Of a DNA stretch of 64,000 nucleotides, positions 31,901 through 43,000 are shown piece by piece; position 1 is the first letter of the stretch, and the number at the start of each line of letters is the position of its first letter. The position numbers were made by a program, and so were the translations under genes. The stretch comes from Bursaphelenchus xylophilus (lineage: Eukaryota; Nematoda; Chromadorea; Rhabditida; Aphelenchoididae): positions 4,278,001-4,342,000 of the forward strand of contig CAJFCV020000001.1 of NCBI GenBank assembly GCA_904066235.2, written 5' to 3'. Under the pieces are notes generated by a model that saw only the letters and a program-made list of their open reading frames with translations, searched no databases and had not been told where the DNA came from.

Positions 31901-33561
31901 AAAAACGAGCTCATATTCTTCCCTCCCTCCAACTTACATCCTGCCCAATGGTGAAGTCCTTGTACCTCTCCATGTAATCGATATCCGGGATAATCGTGTC
32001 AATTGGTATTTTAGCAGCCAAAACTCGATTCAGCGTGTCAGACATGTCCCTCAACGATAGGTATCCATATCTGCACAGTTGGAATCCGAGCGCCCAATAG
32101 GCTGGAAGGTAAGGTTTCCCGATGACTTGTTGGTACTGTTGGATCACTTCTTCGGGCGTTGGGCCCGGGAAAAAGAAGATCTCAAACTTCCCGCCAATGG
32201 CTCTGTAGACGAGATGAGGGCCGGGACCAGTGGTTACTTCCTGGGCATTCGAGTTGAGGACGAAAACTCCATGGGCTTTTCCGTCGGGCTCGATCCCAAC
32301 ATAAAAGTTGTGGACTCCATAAAGATTCATATAGTTTTCGTAGTTCGATTGCGGAGGCTGATCTCGGGCAAAGAGAGGGTAGGTCTTGTACTTGCTGAAG
32401 TCATGGTTGATGGTCTGATGGATATGTTCACCGAATCCGTAAATTGTTTTGGTCGGGAGTTTGGTCGCAATTTGGATGTACTTCTCGCCGAAGACAAGGC
32501 CGCCTGAAGGGTCATTTTGTTAAGCTGGGCAAGATACGTGAAGGATTTAGCCAAATTTATTTTTTTAATTTTCAGAGGGACACATTAGGAAATTCGTATT
32601 TTACCCACTTTCTAAAAATTTTTGTAGCGGAAGCCTTGAAATAAAGTTACTATCAGTCTGTCGGAAAAATAACGGCGGATTGTCGCAGCGAAATGTCTCG
32701 CCTCGCCGCTGTCGCGCACTAAATCCCAAGCCGCGGCTTGCAGTCGCAAAGCGATGATGGGCGATTCCGAGGCGCGACGATCCGCCGTTATTTTCCCGAC
32801 AGACTGATATTCAGGAAGAAAAAGTATAAATTCACAACAAAGATGACATGTTATCAGAAATTTTTGAACACGTATTTTAAAAATTTCTTTTCCAAATTAT
32901 AACTTTTAGGTACTACTTACCGATGGAAGTGTCCCAAATCCTTGCCCCATTTGATTTTCGTTCCACAGAAAACACAAAAATCGACTCGTCGATTTTTTTG
33001 AAAATTAGCTTCTCCTCTGACTCAATTCGTGGATGCTTATTGAATGGAACATTGGGTTCGAATGCATCTTTATGTCCCACTTTTATTCGAATGGCATCGC
33101 CAATTTCTTCAGTTTCAAACTGAATTTTTTCGGAATCAAAGCCGAAGGGATTCCGGCCTCCATAAGGATTTTGGCGGAGTCTGTAAGTGGTAACAGCACC
33201 TGCGGTAAAAGGAGGAGGGAAAGGATCGTCAACGTATCCAGTATTTGTGGGGAAATGACAATATGGAACGTTTTTGTCCTCCTGGAACATAAAAGATATA
33301 CAGGTTTTAAAATACGACATATTCCGTAACGATGCAAAAATAAGGAAAAAAAATTTTTTTTTGAAAACCCGAAGTTTTATTGCCAGAGAAACTCGCCTGG
33401 TCTTTTTCCTCTCCCCATAAACAATAATTTGGGCAATCCTTCTTGGTGGACAGAGGAATTGGCGCACAATCGACTCGTTGCAATGGATCCACAACTTCTT
33501 CCAATACCACAGCAGCGGTCGAACAGTGGAAGGTAAAAATAAATACGAGGAATCGAAGCAT
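28994..33561 (-). CDS. GH31 alpha-glucosidase, gene 2
   Basis: Six exons (33,561-33,397; 33,281-32,921; 32,503-31,938; 31,694-30,811; 30,500-30,012; 29,429-28,994) give about 966 residues. Layout matches gene 1: signal peptide (MLRFLVFIFTFHCSTA), trefoil-like segment (VDCAPIPLS, CPNYCLW), GH31 barrel with nucleophile Asp479 in GLWIDMNE and acid/base Asp603 in GHWLGDN, and the C-terminal sandwich domain. Its fourth exon (884 bases) equals exons 4 plus 5 of gene 1 (303 + 581), so one intron has been gained or lost. The first donor appears to be GC (CAG then GCGAGT). TTTTAG lies five bases before the ATG. The third exon is almost identical to that of gene 1. The enzyme should be lysosomal or secreted. 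Confidence 0.93.
29521..29953. mobile_element. Foldback element, family 3, longest copy
   Basis: Left end AAGTACCCCAAGTGAGACG and right end CGTCGCACTTGGGGTACTT are inverted. The interior shows the family blocks TTGATGAAACTTGGCACAAA and TAGCTTGCGCTTTGCAG. It fills most of the last intron of gene 2. Confidence 0.85.
32653..32808. mobile_element. Foldback MITE, family 2 (CAGTCTGTCGGGAAAATAA ends)
   Basis: Left end CAGTCTGTCGGAAAAATAAC and right end GTTATTTTCCCGACAGACTG are inverted; both are followed inward by CGGCGGAT and its complement. TA-like flanks (ACTAT, ATAT). It lies in an intron of alpha-glucosidase gene 2. Confidence 0.87.
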
Positions 33562-34084
33562 GCTCCCTAAAACAGCTGGTAGAAATACGAACGAATTCCA
33601 CTTTTAAACCAAGAGATATAGGCGGAAAATAGCGAAAAAGTAAATGCCGTATTGTCATAACCCAAGATCCTTCATTGTTTTACAAAGAATATTTAAATTT
33701 TGACAAAAGGCGCAAAGAACAGCCCTAATTGTAAGAACTGAATATAAATATAATGTTTCATACAGGGTTGTAGTAATATGTTTTATATGACAAAAGGTGA
33801 ACCACAGAATACAATATATATAAATTTTGAACCCCTAAGGGCTGTGTTTAACTGCAAAAAAATCGCTTGGTTTCGAGACCAACGTATAAATTAAATATTT
33901 TGATACAAAAATTATTACTTTGAAGCTGTTGATCAACAGTATTTGGTTTTACAAGTTCTGGGCCTTTCAAAAACATCAAAAAAATGTACATTTTTTTCCG
34001 ATACTGTGTAATTTTCGGAGCCCTAAATAATCAAAAAAAAGTTAATTTTTGGTACTTGGGTGGCCTAAAAATGTAAAAAGTTTC
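33562..34084. other. Upstream region of alpha-glucosidase gene 2
   Basis: AT-rich sequence with no exon or repeat that I recognise. Confidence 0.45.
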
Positions 34085-34156
34085 TGCGTCTGACGGGAAT
34101 CGAACCCGTGTCGATTGCTTGGAAGGCAACCATGCTGACCATTACACCACAGACGC
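34085..34156 (-). tRNA. tRNA-Gly(UCC)
   Basis: The third identical copy. CTTTTTAC follows on the minus strand as a terminator. Confidence 0.96.
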
Positions 34157-34538
34157 TCATGGATTTCTGCTCTTTTTCTCGGAAGAATATCCAGGAAAAT
34201 CCCCTAAAAAATCGTCGAGTTTCATCGATAAATCTTCCCGAACTTCCGAAAAATATTGTTTCTTCTCCCAACGGCGGTTTCAATTACGCGTTAAACGATT
34301 CGCACTAATTTAAATGCTTCCTTTTTTCTGCTCTTATCAGTAGCCGTCCAGAATACGATGATTAGAATATAATGCTGCTCATTTTATAGATACTTATCAT
34401 CAAAAAGTTGAGTGCATCGATAAAGCTTTGTCATCTTATTTCCTGATAAAATGTTTAACCTCGTCGTTTAATTTTCCAGAGTTTCTGGAAAAGGCCGTCA
34501 TTCAAACAGTTCCAGGTTAAGTGTCAGCCGGAAGTGTC

Positions 34539-34769
34539 ATTGCACGGCAACCCAAGATAGAACAAAAATGTCTCCCGCCCATTTTTGAATTTCGTCCAAA
34601 CGAAGTGTCAGAATTCACAAAAGAAATATAATAATTCCGAGAAAAATATTTTTCGGTCGGAAAACCACACGAAAAATTCATTTTTGACATTTCGTTTGAA
34701 TTCAACCGATACTAGGTGGGCGAAGCGCCGAAACAAGGCGGGAGACTCCCTGGGTTGCCGTGCATTGTC
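34539..34769. mobile_element. MITE, family 6 (TGCACGGCAACCCA ends)
   Basis: Left end TTGCACGGCAACCCA and right end TGGGTTGCCGTGCA are perfect inverted repeats. The interior is only partly symmetric (GACACTTCG, CACACGAAAAATTC). A second copy in the opposite direction is at 60,749-60,965 in an aldo-keto reductase intron. Confidence 0.82.
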
Positions 34770-35423
34770 TCTCTGCTTCTGAGTTTGGACGACGCTCCAA
34801 TGTTTCATCATTTCATCATGAATTCGATGAAATGATGACTAAAAGTCTTGGAGACGGAGATACGTATGAGAGAAAAATTATTCGATGTCATCAAGTTGTA
34901 AAATACGACTTTATAAGCCATGTCCTTAATTAAAAAGGCAGTAGATACCAAACTATCCGAACGTGCTCAAAGATATTGAAACGTTGATAGGGATTACTTC
35001 AAATTTGGGTTGAACTATTTTTAGACACAGAAATTTCCTATCTTGCTGTTTGGAAAAACCACTAATAATGGAATTTTTTGGCGTGGGATAAAACCAAATT
35101 CTGATTAAAGTCGACTTAAATTTTGCATAATTTTAAAAGACATTTACATATAAGATTCCCAACTGCGTTTTTCAGTAGTTTTTTGAACCGAAGCTGTCTA
35201 AACAAATTATGCTTTTTGGCGAATTGCCGCTCGAAAATATTTATAATTCAAAAACGCCATTCATAATTTTGCTGCACAAAGTTGACCTTGCATAAACAAC
35301 AAATTTTTAGAGCAAATATATTTTTTCTCACTTGCAAAAAAGAGCGTTAAAAAAGAGCGTTCAGAAGCGTTAGTAGTTCAAAAGATGTATTCAAAATGTT
35401 GGGCAAATTTTAGCATCTTATAT

Positions 35424-35587
35424 AAGTCTGTCGGGAAAATAATGCAGATTCGCCCTGGAATCGCCGATAATAAATAGCCAAGGGCTAGCCGGGGCTGGAG
35501 ATTTCAAGTTGTAAAATTTGATGTGCTGCTGCGATAAGGCGAGAAATTTTACTCTGACAAATCCACATTATTTTTCCGACCGACTGA
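35424..35587. mobile_element. Foldback MITE, family 2
   Basis: Left end AAGTCTGTCGGGAAAATAAT; right end ATTATTTTTCCGACCGACTG, inverted. Confidence 0.8.
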
Positions 35588-36056
35588 TGTCTGAAAGGCG
35601 TCGTCTTTAATGAGCCTTTTCATTACATAAAAACGAAAACCTATTCATCCAGTGTTCACCCAGTCTTTCATACCGTATTTAGAAATACATACTTCCTTTC
35701 CACATAACATAAAATATGACGGGATTTGCAATTCGGAATCTGAAGTGTCCTGCGGTCTTTTTAACAGCATCCCGCATTAAACATCTGAAACTAAAAATAG
35801 CCGCCGTTCCGGGCTTGTAGTTCTGTTGGCTTTTCCTCCGAGAATATGCAAGTTTCCGCGGGATCTTGGAGGATTCCGTGTGTCCCATCCGGGCCCTCTG
35901 TTCTTCGCATGTCATGGGTCATATTGTTTTTTGTGAACTCTTTTTTCTGCGGAGGGTGGAGGAAGACTTTTAATTACATTTTGAATTAGAGAAAAATGAT
36001 GGCGGAAAAAATGATTTCAACTTTTTTTAAGGTAAATTTAGTCAATCTTCTTATAC

Positions 36057-36190
36057 CAGTCTATCGGAAAAATAATGTGGATTTGTCGCAGTAAAATTTC
36101 TCTTCTTTTCGCATTCACAGATAGCTGTCGCAAAGCGGTCATAGGCGATTTCAAGACGCAATTAATCCACATTATTTTCCCAACAAACTG
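36057..36190. mobile_element. Foldback MITE, family 2
   Basis: Left end CAGTCTATCGGAAAAATAAT with GTGGAT inside; right end ATCCACATTATTTTCCC, inverted. Confidence 0.82.
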
Positions 36191-37566
36191 ATGTTTAAAA
36201 TAGGGGCAACTTGGAGGCACATAAACTTCAAAATATGCTAAATTTTTCTACCAATAAATTCAATGCTTACTGTAAACATATGGATGAGTTCTTTGAAAAT
36301 TTTAATGTGTATTTGCGCCAAATTTTCATCAAGATTTCGTCAACTTTTCTCTATAAACTGAAATTTAAATTGTGCGCCTTTTAAGTCCAAAACAATTGCT
36401 TTTCCACGTTTAAATTTTTTTGCAAATCACAAGCCATCTAATCGGAAATTTGAATCACCACCTGAGGTGTCAAAACCATCGTTACAGAGTCTTCTTAGAG
36501 ACCCTAAGGGCAGGAAATGGACCCTTTCAAAATCCCATAAAACCTTTGTCAATTATCATTCGCCATTTTACGATTCCGCCCGTACTTTTAGGACTTTTTA
36601 GTGTTCACTTTACAATTTTGAGCCCAAATTTTTAATCTAACTAATGCAAGTGTTGAATAATGGATTATTTCCGAGTAAAAATGTATTCGAATTGGTTTTT
36701 TGGAAGTCAAGAAAAAGATTGGGGAGGTGTTTTGTCATGTTTTGTGGGCATTGTTATGTTTTTAAGGGAAAGGAAAAAGTTTTGTTCGGCCTGCAGATTA
36801 GGGTTTGTTGTATTGGAGGGAGTGACAATAAGGGGTTTGTAGACTTTTTAAAAGGAACTAAAGAAAAAGGAAATTTTTAAATATAATCTGTAAGGTTTAT
36901 ACAACACCTACTCTCAGTGTAATGCTCATGTTTGTTTCAAACTTTGAACGTATGTATGTGCCACTGATTAACTTTTGAAAGTCATAGCTTGCACTTTGAT
37001 GGCATAACGAAGGTATTCAACAATCACTGACCAAACACCGTGGTAAATGAGGAAAAACGGCAAGAAGTTTTTCCGGGTTATCAAGCTGGATTTGTGGCCA
37101 AAAATTTTTAGTTATGGAAGTTATAAAGTGCGTTCAAAAAATCAAAAAATTCAGCTCTTCTAAAATTCTCCGAAAAATGTCAAATTTCTGTTTATTTTTG
37201 GTCCCAAAAATCCCTGTCGTTTCCGAAGTCCGCGAGCAAAAAATCTCATTTATGGCATAGAAACGCATAACTTGAATCTGTGGTCTTTTAATCGTATTTT
37301 AAAAACAAATTTAGTGCATAGTAGTTTATATAAACTGTCACAAAAAAGATAATTGCGTAAAATACGTATCAGGGCATTGGAAATTCAAAAAAGATGACAA
37401 ATCAGAATAACTCTCCGTTATTTTTCTTTTTTTCATTTTTTTGATTTGTTTTTATGAGTTGCGTTGAAATCCTGACAACTTCCTTTGCGCTCTTTATCCT
37501 CTCTTTCCGCGAACCTTTTTTTATCCCGCTGTTCTGTGACTTCAATCTAAAAAAGTGTCGCCGTGA

Positions 37567-37638
37567 GCGTCTGTGGTGTAATGGTCAGCATGGTTGCCTT
37601 CCAAGCAATCGACACGGGTTCGATTCCCGTCAGACGCA
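37567..37638 (+). tRNA. tRNA-Gly(UCC)
   Basis: The fourth identical UCC copy, the only one on the plus strand. A nine-T run begins seven bases downstream. Confidence 0.96.
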
Positions 37639-39932
37639 GAAAGTTTTTTTTTATTCTTTTGTCACTCAAGTAGGGAAAAGCAACTTTTTTTTGATTTATT
37701 TTGGTCCCCAAATAGGATAAATAGCATCAAAATAAAAAAAAAATTTTTTGAAAAGCTCAAACCTTGTAAAATACGATTTCGGCCAAATCCTGATCAACAG
37801 CTTCAAAGCAATAATTTTTGTATCAAAATATTTTTTCACATCTATTTCCCTACACTACATTTCAAGTTCCAACTAAAATTGTAACCCATATCCTCCAAAA
37901 AAGTATTGGAAACTGGTTCCCATCCGTTTTTAAGTTTATTTTTTACGAAAATCTTGGGATTTCCTTTTATTTTGGGGCCAAAGACTTGCTCTTCCCTTCG
38001 GCCGTGATTCCACGAGAGCCGCGGCCCAAAAAAGTCTTTGCAAAAAAGGCTTTGGGGGAAAGGAAAAAAACTTTTTTATGACCCACGAAAAGAGATTCTT
38101 GACATTTTTCGGCGATTTGCATTTCGTATACGCGATATCTTTGTTTCTAACCAAAAAAATCGTAGCTTATTTTTTTGACTCAGTAAAAATAAAACCAAAA
38201 AATAAAGCCAATTGCCATTTCAAAATTCTCTGAGTAATGGAGGTTTTTTGGAAATACTTTTATGGGAAAAAAGAGGGGAAAGTAAAAGGCTAGCATGCTA
38301 TAAAATGGTGTATATTTTAAAATGTTTCTTATACGAAAGATTGGTAAGTCACCTGGCACACATTTTTTTTACAAAACTTTGGTCCTATTTGTAACATCAC
38401 CTGCCAATTTTGTTGTCTTTTTATTTTCCCATAAAAGTGCACCGTGCCGTGTGTTTTGCAGCCTCTTGCACGGTGCGAGGCCACTTTTCTTTTTCCATTT
38501 TACATTGCCTGCACTGTGCGGCCGAATGCGGAATTTTGTCGCAGGTTTTGCACCGTGCAAACGAAAAAAGCGGTGATATTTTTCGCACTGTGCGAAGAAA
38601 AGACTCAATTTTTGTCGCACTGTGCAAACGGAATCCAAAGTTTGTCGCTGATTTTGCACAGTGCGGGAATTTGAAAGATCACTGTTTTATGCACAGTGCG
38701 TAAAATTTGGGTTGTCTCCGCACCGTGAAAAAAATACAAAATTCTAAATTTTGAGTTTTTAATCCAGAGTTTTAAAATGCCGATGTATTAAAAATTTTTA
38801 ATGACAACCTTGATCGTATTTTATTTTACAATATTTGTCATCGGAATTACCAAAATTTTAAATTTTTTCAATTTCCAGGTTAATAAAATATGCGTGGCTG
38901 GTGGAAATACGGGGTTATTCGTTGCCTCCTTGCATGCTTAATCTAATTTTGCAAACAGTGGGAATGCACGAGATGTGAATTTGATTATGCTTGCGGTACA
39001 GCATAGCTAATGGTCAGCGGCCCAAGTTTAGGGCTTTTTTAAGGGTTTCAGGCGAAATCAGGCGACTTTTGAGTAAAATACGGATCTCAGAGATGAAAAA
39101 TATGAGTGGCCTTTCTGATGGATATAAATTCTCCGTATTTTTAAGTCATTTTTATACGTTTTCTGCCTATTACAGTACCCTATTTTTTCTTCTACAATAT
39201 AATTTTTGTATTTAAATTTCGTTTTTTTTTTATGAAATAACGTCTGTAAACCCTTGTTCTGTAGTTGTATCTTTTATAAACAAATTTTTTTGGCGTTATT
39301 ATACAAGTTTTCCATCTTTTTTCATCTATTTTTGCCCACAACAACATATTTTGTATATTTCATATATTATATTTTTATCCCGTTTTATCCCGATAACATC
39401 ACCGGATTTCCGGTTCATGACCCACTCTAACCGTGTTATCACCCTTCCCGGCCTCTAATGCAGGCCGAATCGCATAATTTTATTTGCAGTCAAGGGCCGG
39501 AATTTGATTACTTTTGCATAAATTTGCATTTCCTTATCAATTCGGAAGGGGAGTTGTTTTCCGAATAAAGTAACAGGAGGATTATTTTGGAGAAAGTGTG
39601 CTCGCGTTTGGAGATGTGTATTTTACAAAAATTTATATAGATTTTGGGAAATGATTAAAATTTTTTGATGATTTTAGGCAAATTTGAAGTATAAAATAAA
39701 ATTTTTGGTAAACTAATTGTTTATAACGCCTAAAATTATGGCCCGTGTTTCTGCTTACTTTAAACTTATTTTTTAATTTTTTGATTACTATTAATTCCTT
39801 GAATTTTATTATTTTTCTTCAAAAAATGCCGACTTTTTAATTTCAATGCATCTTAAATTCGATTATTTTAAAATTTTCTATTGTCCGAAGTAAATAAAGT
39901 CCGATAACAGCCAATAATTTACCCGCTTTCAG
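37639..39932. other. Gene-poor stretch with a GCACNGTGC cluster
   Basis: No gene recognised. GTAAAATACG motifs lie at 37,766 and 39,073. Overlapping open frames at 38,322-38,703 on both strands are produced by the palindromic repeat, not by coding sequence. Confidence 0.5.
38449..38699. repeat. Cluster of eight GCACNGTGC palindromes
   Basis: Perfect copies start at 38,449, 38,468, 38,511, 38,550, 38,585, 38,617, 38,656 and 38,691. Apart from the first gap they are 32-43 bases apart. Some share a longer context, GTCGCAGGTTTTGCACNGTG. Confidence 0.85.
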
Positions 39933-40088
39933 CCGGAGTTCCCCGCATTTTTCAAAATTATCTTCTCATATGTCGAGCGGAACCAGCAATTTGCCTCCCA
40001 ACAGGTGAATGAGGGCCTCTCCTCGCCCTTATCATCGCACAGATATGCGCCGCGACGCAATTATTTGTTCAGCCGACGATTACGCGAG
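39933..40088 (+). CDS. Probable upstream exon of the DHHC gene
   Basis: CGCTTTCAG precedes and GTCAGT follows a 52-codon open segment that starts PEFPAFFKI and contains [17 protein letters not shown]. It ends in phase 0, which fits the 43,601 exon, and it is GC-rich like the first exons of that gene. The join crosses a 3.5-kb intron. There is no in-frame ATG, so a further exon is needed. Confidence 0.5.
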
Positions 40089-43000
40089 GTCAGTCATTTT
40101 TTTACAATTTTTTCGTCGTTTTACAATCTTTGCGGTTATCAGTAGTTGCAATTTTAAATCTTGTTTTACTTTTTTACAATTTACGTGATTAGTGGCTACT
40201 TTATGCTGATAAAAAATTTAAAAGTTACAATTTTCCGTTTTTCTTCCCGCACAGTGCAGAAAAATTATTTGATTTTTTGCACTGTGCGCAACTCAAAAAT
40301 CCTCTTTTGTTTTTTTGCACAGTGCAAAAGGAGCGACAGTTTCGTCGCAAGTTTTGCACTGTGCAAGAGCAAAGGGCTTCTCTTTTTTGGGGGGAAAATC
40401 GAATCTTTGGACTTTGCAAAAATTGTGTCAAAAGTGAAACCGCACTGTGCAAAGTTTAAAAATTCATTTTCTCTCTGCACTGTGCGGATTTTTCCAAATA
40501 TCTTTTGCAAGGTGCAATAAAAATTAAACCCTCAAATCCTTCGATGTGTAATAATAATTCGAATTGCAAATTCCATAGTCGCTGTTTATAGGGTTCAGTT
40601 ATCACGCAGCAATATTCCCCATGGAAACCTTATCCTTTGTGTGCAAACCACTCTAAATTTTGAGTGTTCAAGTTTAGCCGCTAGTAAATCTTTTCAACTC
40701 GAAATTTACGCTACTGTTTAGCCCATTTTCGACAACTTTTTTCAAATCTGCGATCTATGTAAAACAGCATTTAAAAAATGTTTAAAATAATTCGACATTT
40801 CCTTTTTTAATATCGGAGTGAGAGCAAAATTCAAGGATTTTTTTGTTGATTGTTTAACTCGAGACCCTCGACTTTATTTCTATTCCGGGGCGAAGAGAGC
40901 GAATTTTTATGATTTTTTATGATTTTGAGCGGAATGTTTAGACACGCCTGACTAACTGTGTATTTATATACGTTGTAAACAGGTCATAGGAGGTCGGATT
41001 TGGGTGTTCCTGCAAACAAATTCGATGATCTTGCCCTTTAGGTCAATCATCATCTACTACAATAATGTATATAATGGGGTTGAGAAGGGAAATTAGAGCA
41101 AAACAGTGACCAAAATGTCCTTTAAAGGCAATTTTTGATGATTATTTATGGCTTAAAGAGGGGTTTTTACGATGTTTCATCAATTTTATATTACACTAGG
41201 TGTCTGAAGTTTGATGATGTGGGATCAAGGGGTTCGGGGGACACTTAATAACTGTTATAAGTGTATTCTTGCCGCTTGATTGTATAGACGCAATTATGAT
41301 TTGCTCCGGACGAAAAATAGAGATTTTGGTGGTGTCATCATGACGCTCGTAATGACTGAAACCGCTATAATTAATTCTTTGAATTCGGAAAAATAAATCG
41401 GCTGCGTCGTATGACTCCTAGTAGGCCATTTTTTATTGCTTTCTTCTGATTATCGTTCGTTTTAAAATGTGTCATAATGACAGTCATCAATGGCCATAGA
41501 GGTGTCAGTCTTCATGAAAAAAACGACAATCAATTTTTTTAGACTACAGAAATGTTCCGTAACCAATAATCGCGCCTTGTTCCATCAAAAATTAGCGTCT
41601 TTTCCATGTCATTACGACGGATTTTCTAGGCGCGAAAATAATTTTCCCACATTTTTTCTCGCGAAGTTTTGACGCTCGGAAATGAGTAATTCCTGTCGCG
41701 ACAGCTGTCGGGTAAAGTGTTTTCCATCAACTTCTGAGTCAGTTTTTTGTTTTCTCAACTACTTTCACACCATTTTCAGCTCTAAACACCAAAAATTCGT
41801 ATTTTTGCCCTAAAACCAGATATTTTAGCCGGGAATTTAGTTTTTACTCAAAAAGTCCATCTCAAGGCTATAATTCCACTTGTCGGACAAGTTGTCGAAG
41901 AAGTTTACAGCGTTATTTTTGATATTACAATACATTTCCTCCTTCAATTAAAGCAATTTATTGTAAAAAAGGTCGGAGCTCTTTAGTGGGGGATTAATTG
42001 GCTTTAGAAGGCGAAAAGAGAACGACTCAAGGGGAAGAGACCAACTTTCCCATAAATTCTGGGAAGACTCAACGTTTTCCACGATGTTTAGTGTCAATGA
42101 CTCGGGTTCTCGGCCTTTTCATTTGGGGTTTTGGAGGCTTATATTATACTAGGTGTTGGTTGGTAAAAAATTGATTTTGATACAGTTTTTTGATGGTAAT
42201 TGGTATAAAGATTGATGTCAGAGGAAGTATAGAGATAGTTACTTTTATTTGGACTCTAGTTTATTGCATTAAAGGTTCTGAATCTTTCTCTTTTGAGGTT
42301 TATATTGTACTAGGCATAGGTTGATGTAAATGTGGATTTTTGAACAGCGTTTCTGGCAAATACTGGTGGGAAAGTGAATGTAAAAGGACGCGTAGAGTGT
42401 GATCATTGCTGCTAGACTACATTTCTCCCTTTTCGAGATATTTTATGACCAAAATTTAAGATGATCCCCAAATTTCCGTCCTTTTGGAGGGAAAAGTCGC
42501 AAAAATTTTTCGTCTGACGTCATAATCAAAAGCACTCCCTTTCGTGGCCACTTCCCACTTGTTTACTTGTCAAATTACTTCCTCCCCCGAATAATTTACC
42601 CTTTTGTTCATTGAGATTAATCCCCGAAATTCCGATGACAAGGCCCCCAATTTGTCGAAGGTTAAAATCGTTTCTAATTAGTCGAGATTAGCGGAGCCCG
42701 CACGTCGATGTTTTATGTGTCTCTTCCACACCTATCCCGCGTGCCTTGGTCTTGTTTTACCGGGGTTTTCAAAAATTTTGTGAAATTTTTCCTGAATTAG
42801 TCATGTAAATGTATAAATTTCGAAGCCATTTGGCTTCAAAGGCGGATTGGAAATGTTGAAAGTAAATCTTTTTACTTTAAAACTTCTCAAAATGATATTT
42901 ATGGCAGACATTTTGCGTTACAACCGTTTTAAACGCCCAAAAATCGTGTGAAAAACACTCGAGAACTTTGAAAGTCAGGTGAATTCGCCTTCAAAAAACG

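Larger units (their letters stand above)
34770..37566. other. Gene-poor stretch with two family 2 elements
   Basis: No gene recognised. The open frames at 36,420-36,880 are AT-biased, lack family resemblance and overlap each other. Family 2 elements lie at 35,424-35,587 and 36,057-36,190. Confidence 0.45.

Noticed and set aside
38322..38703. Overlapping frames of 68-97 codons on both strands
   Set aside because: They are created by the GCACNGTGC palindromes; both strands give similar Cys-rich strings and no splice signals support them.
38449..40485. CRISPR-like array suggested by regular short repeats
   Set aside because: The repeat is only 9 bases and palindromic, spacers vary in length, and the genome is eukaryotic.
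40161..40520. A 119-codon frame and its antisense partners
   Set aside because: Same cause: the second palindrome cluster. The peptide is a repeat translation, not a protein family.
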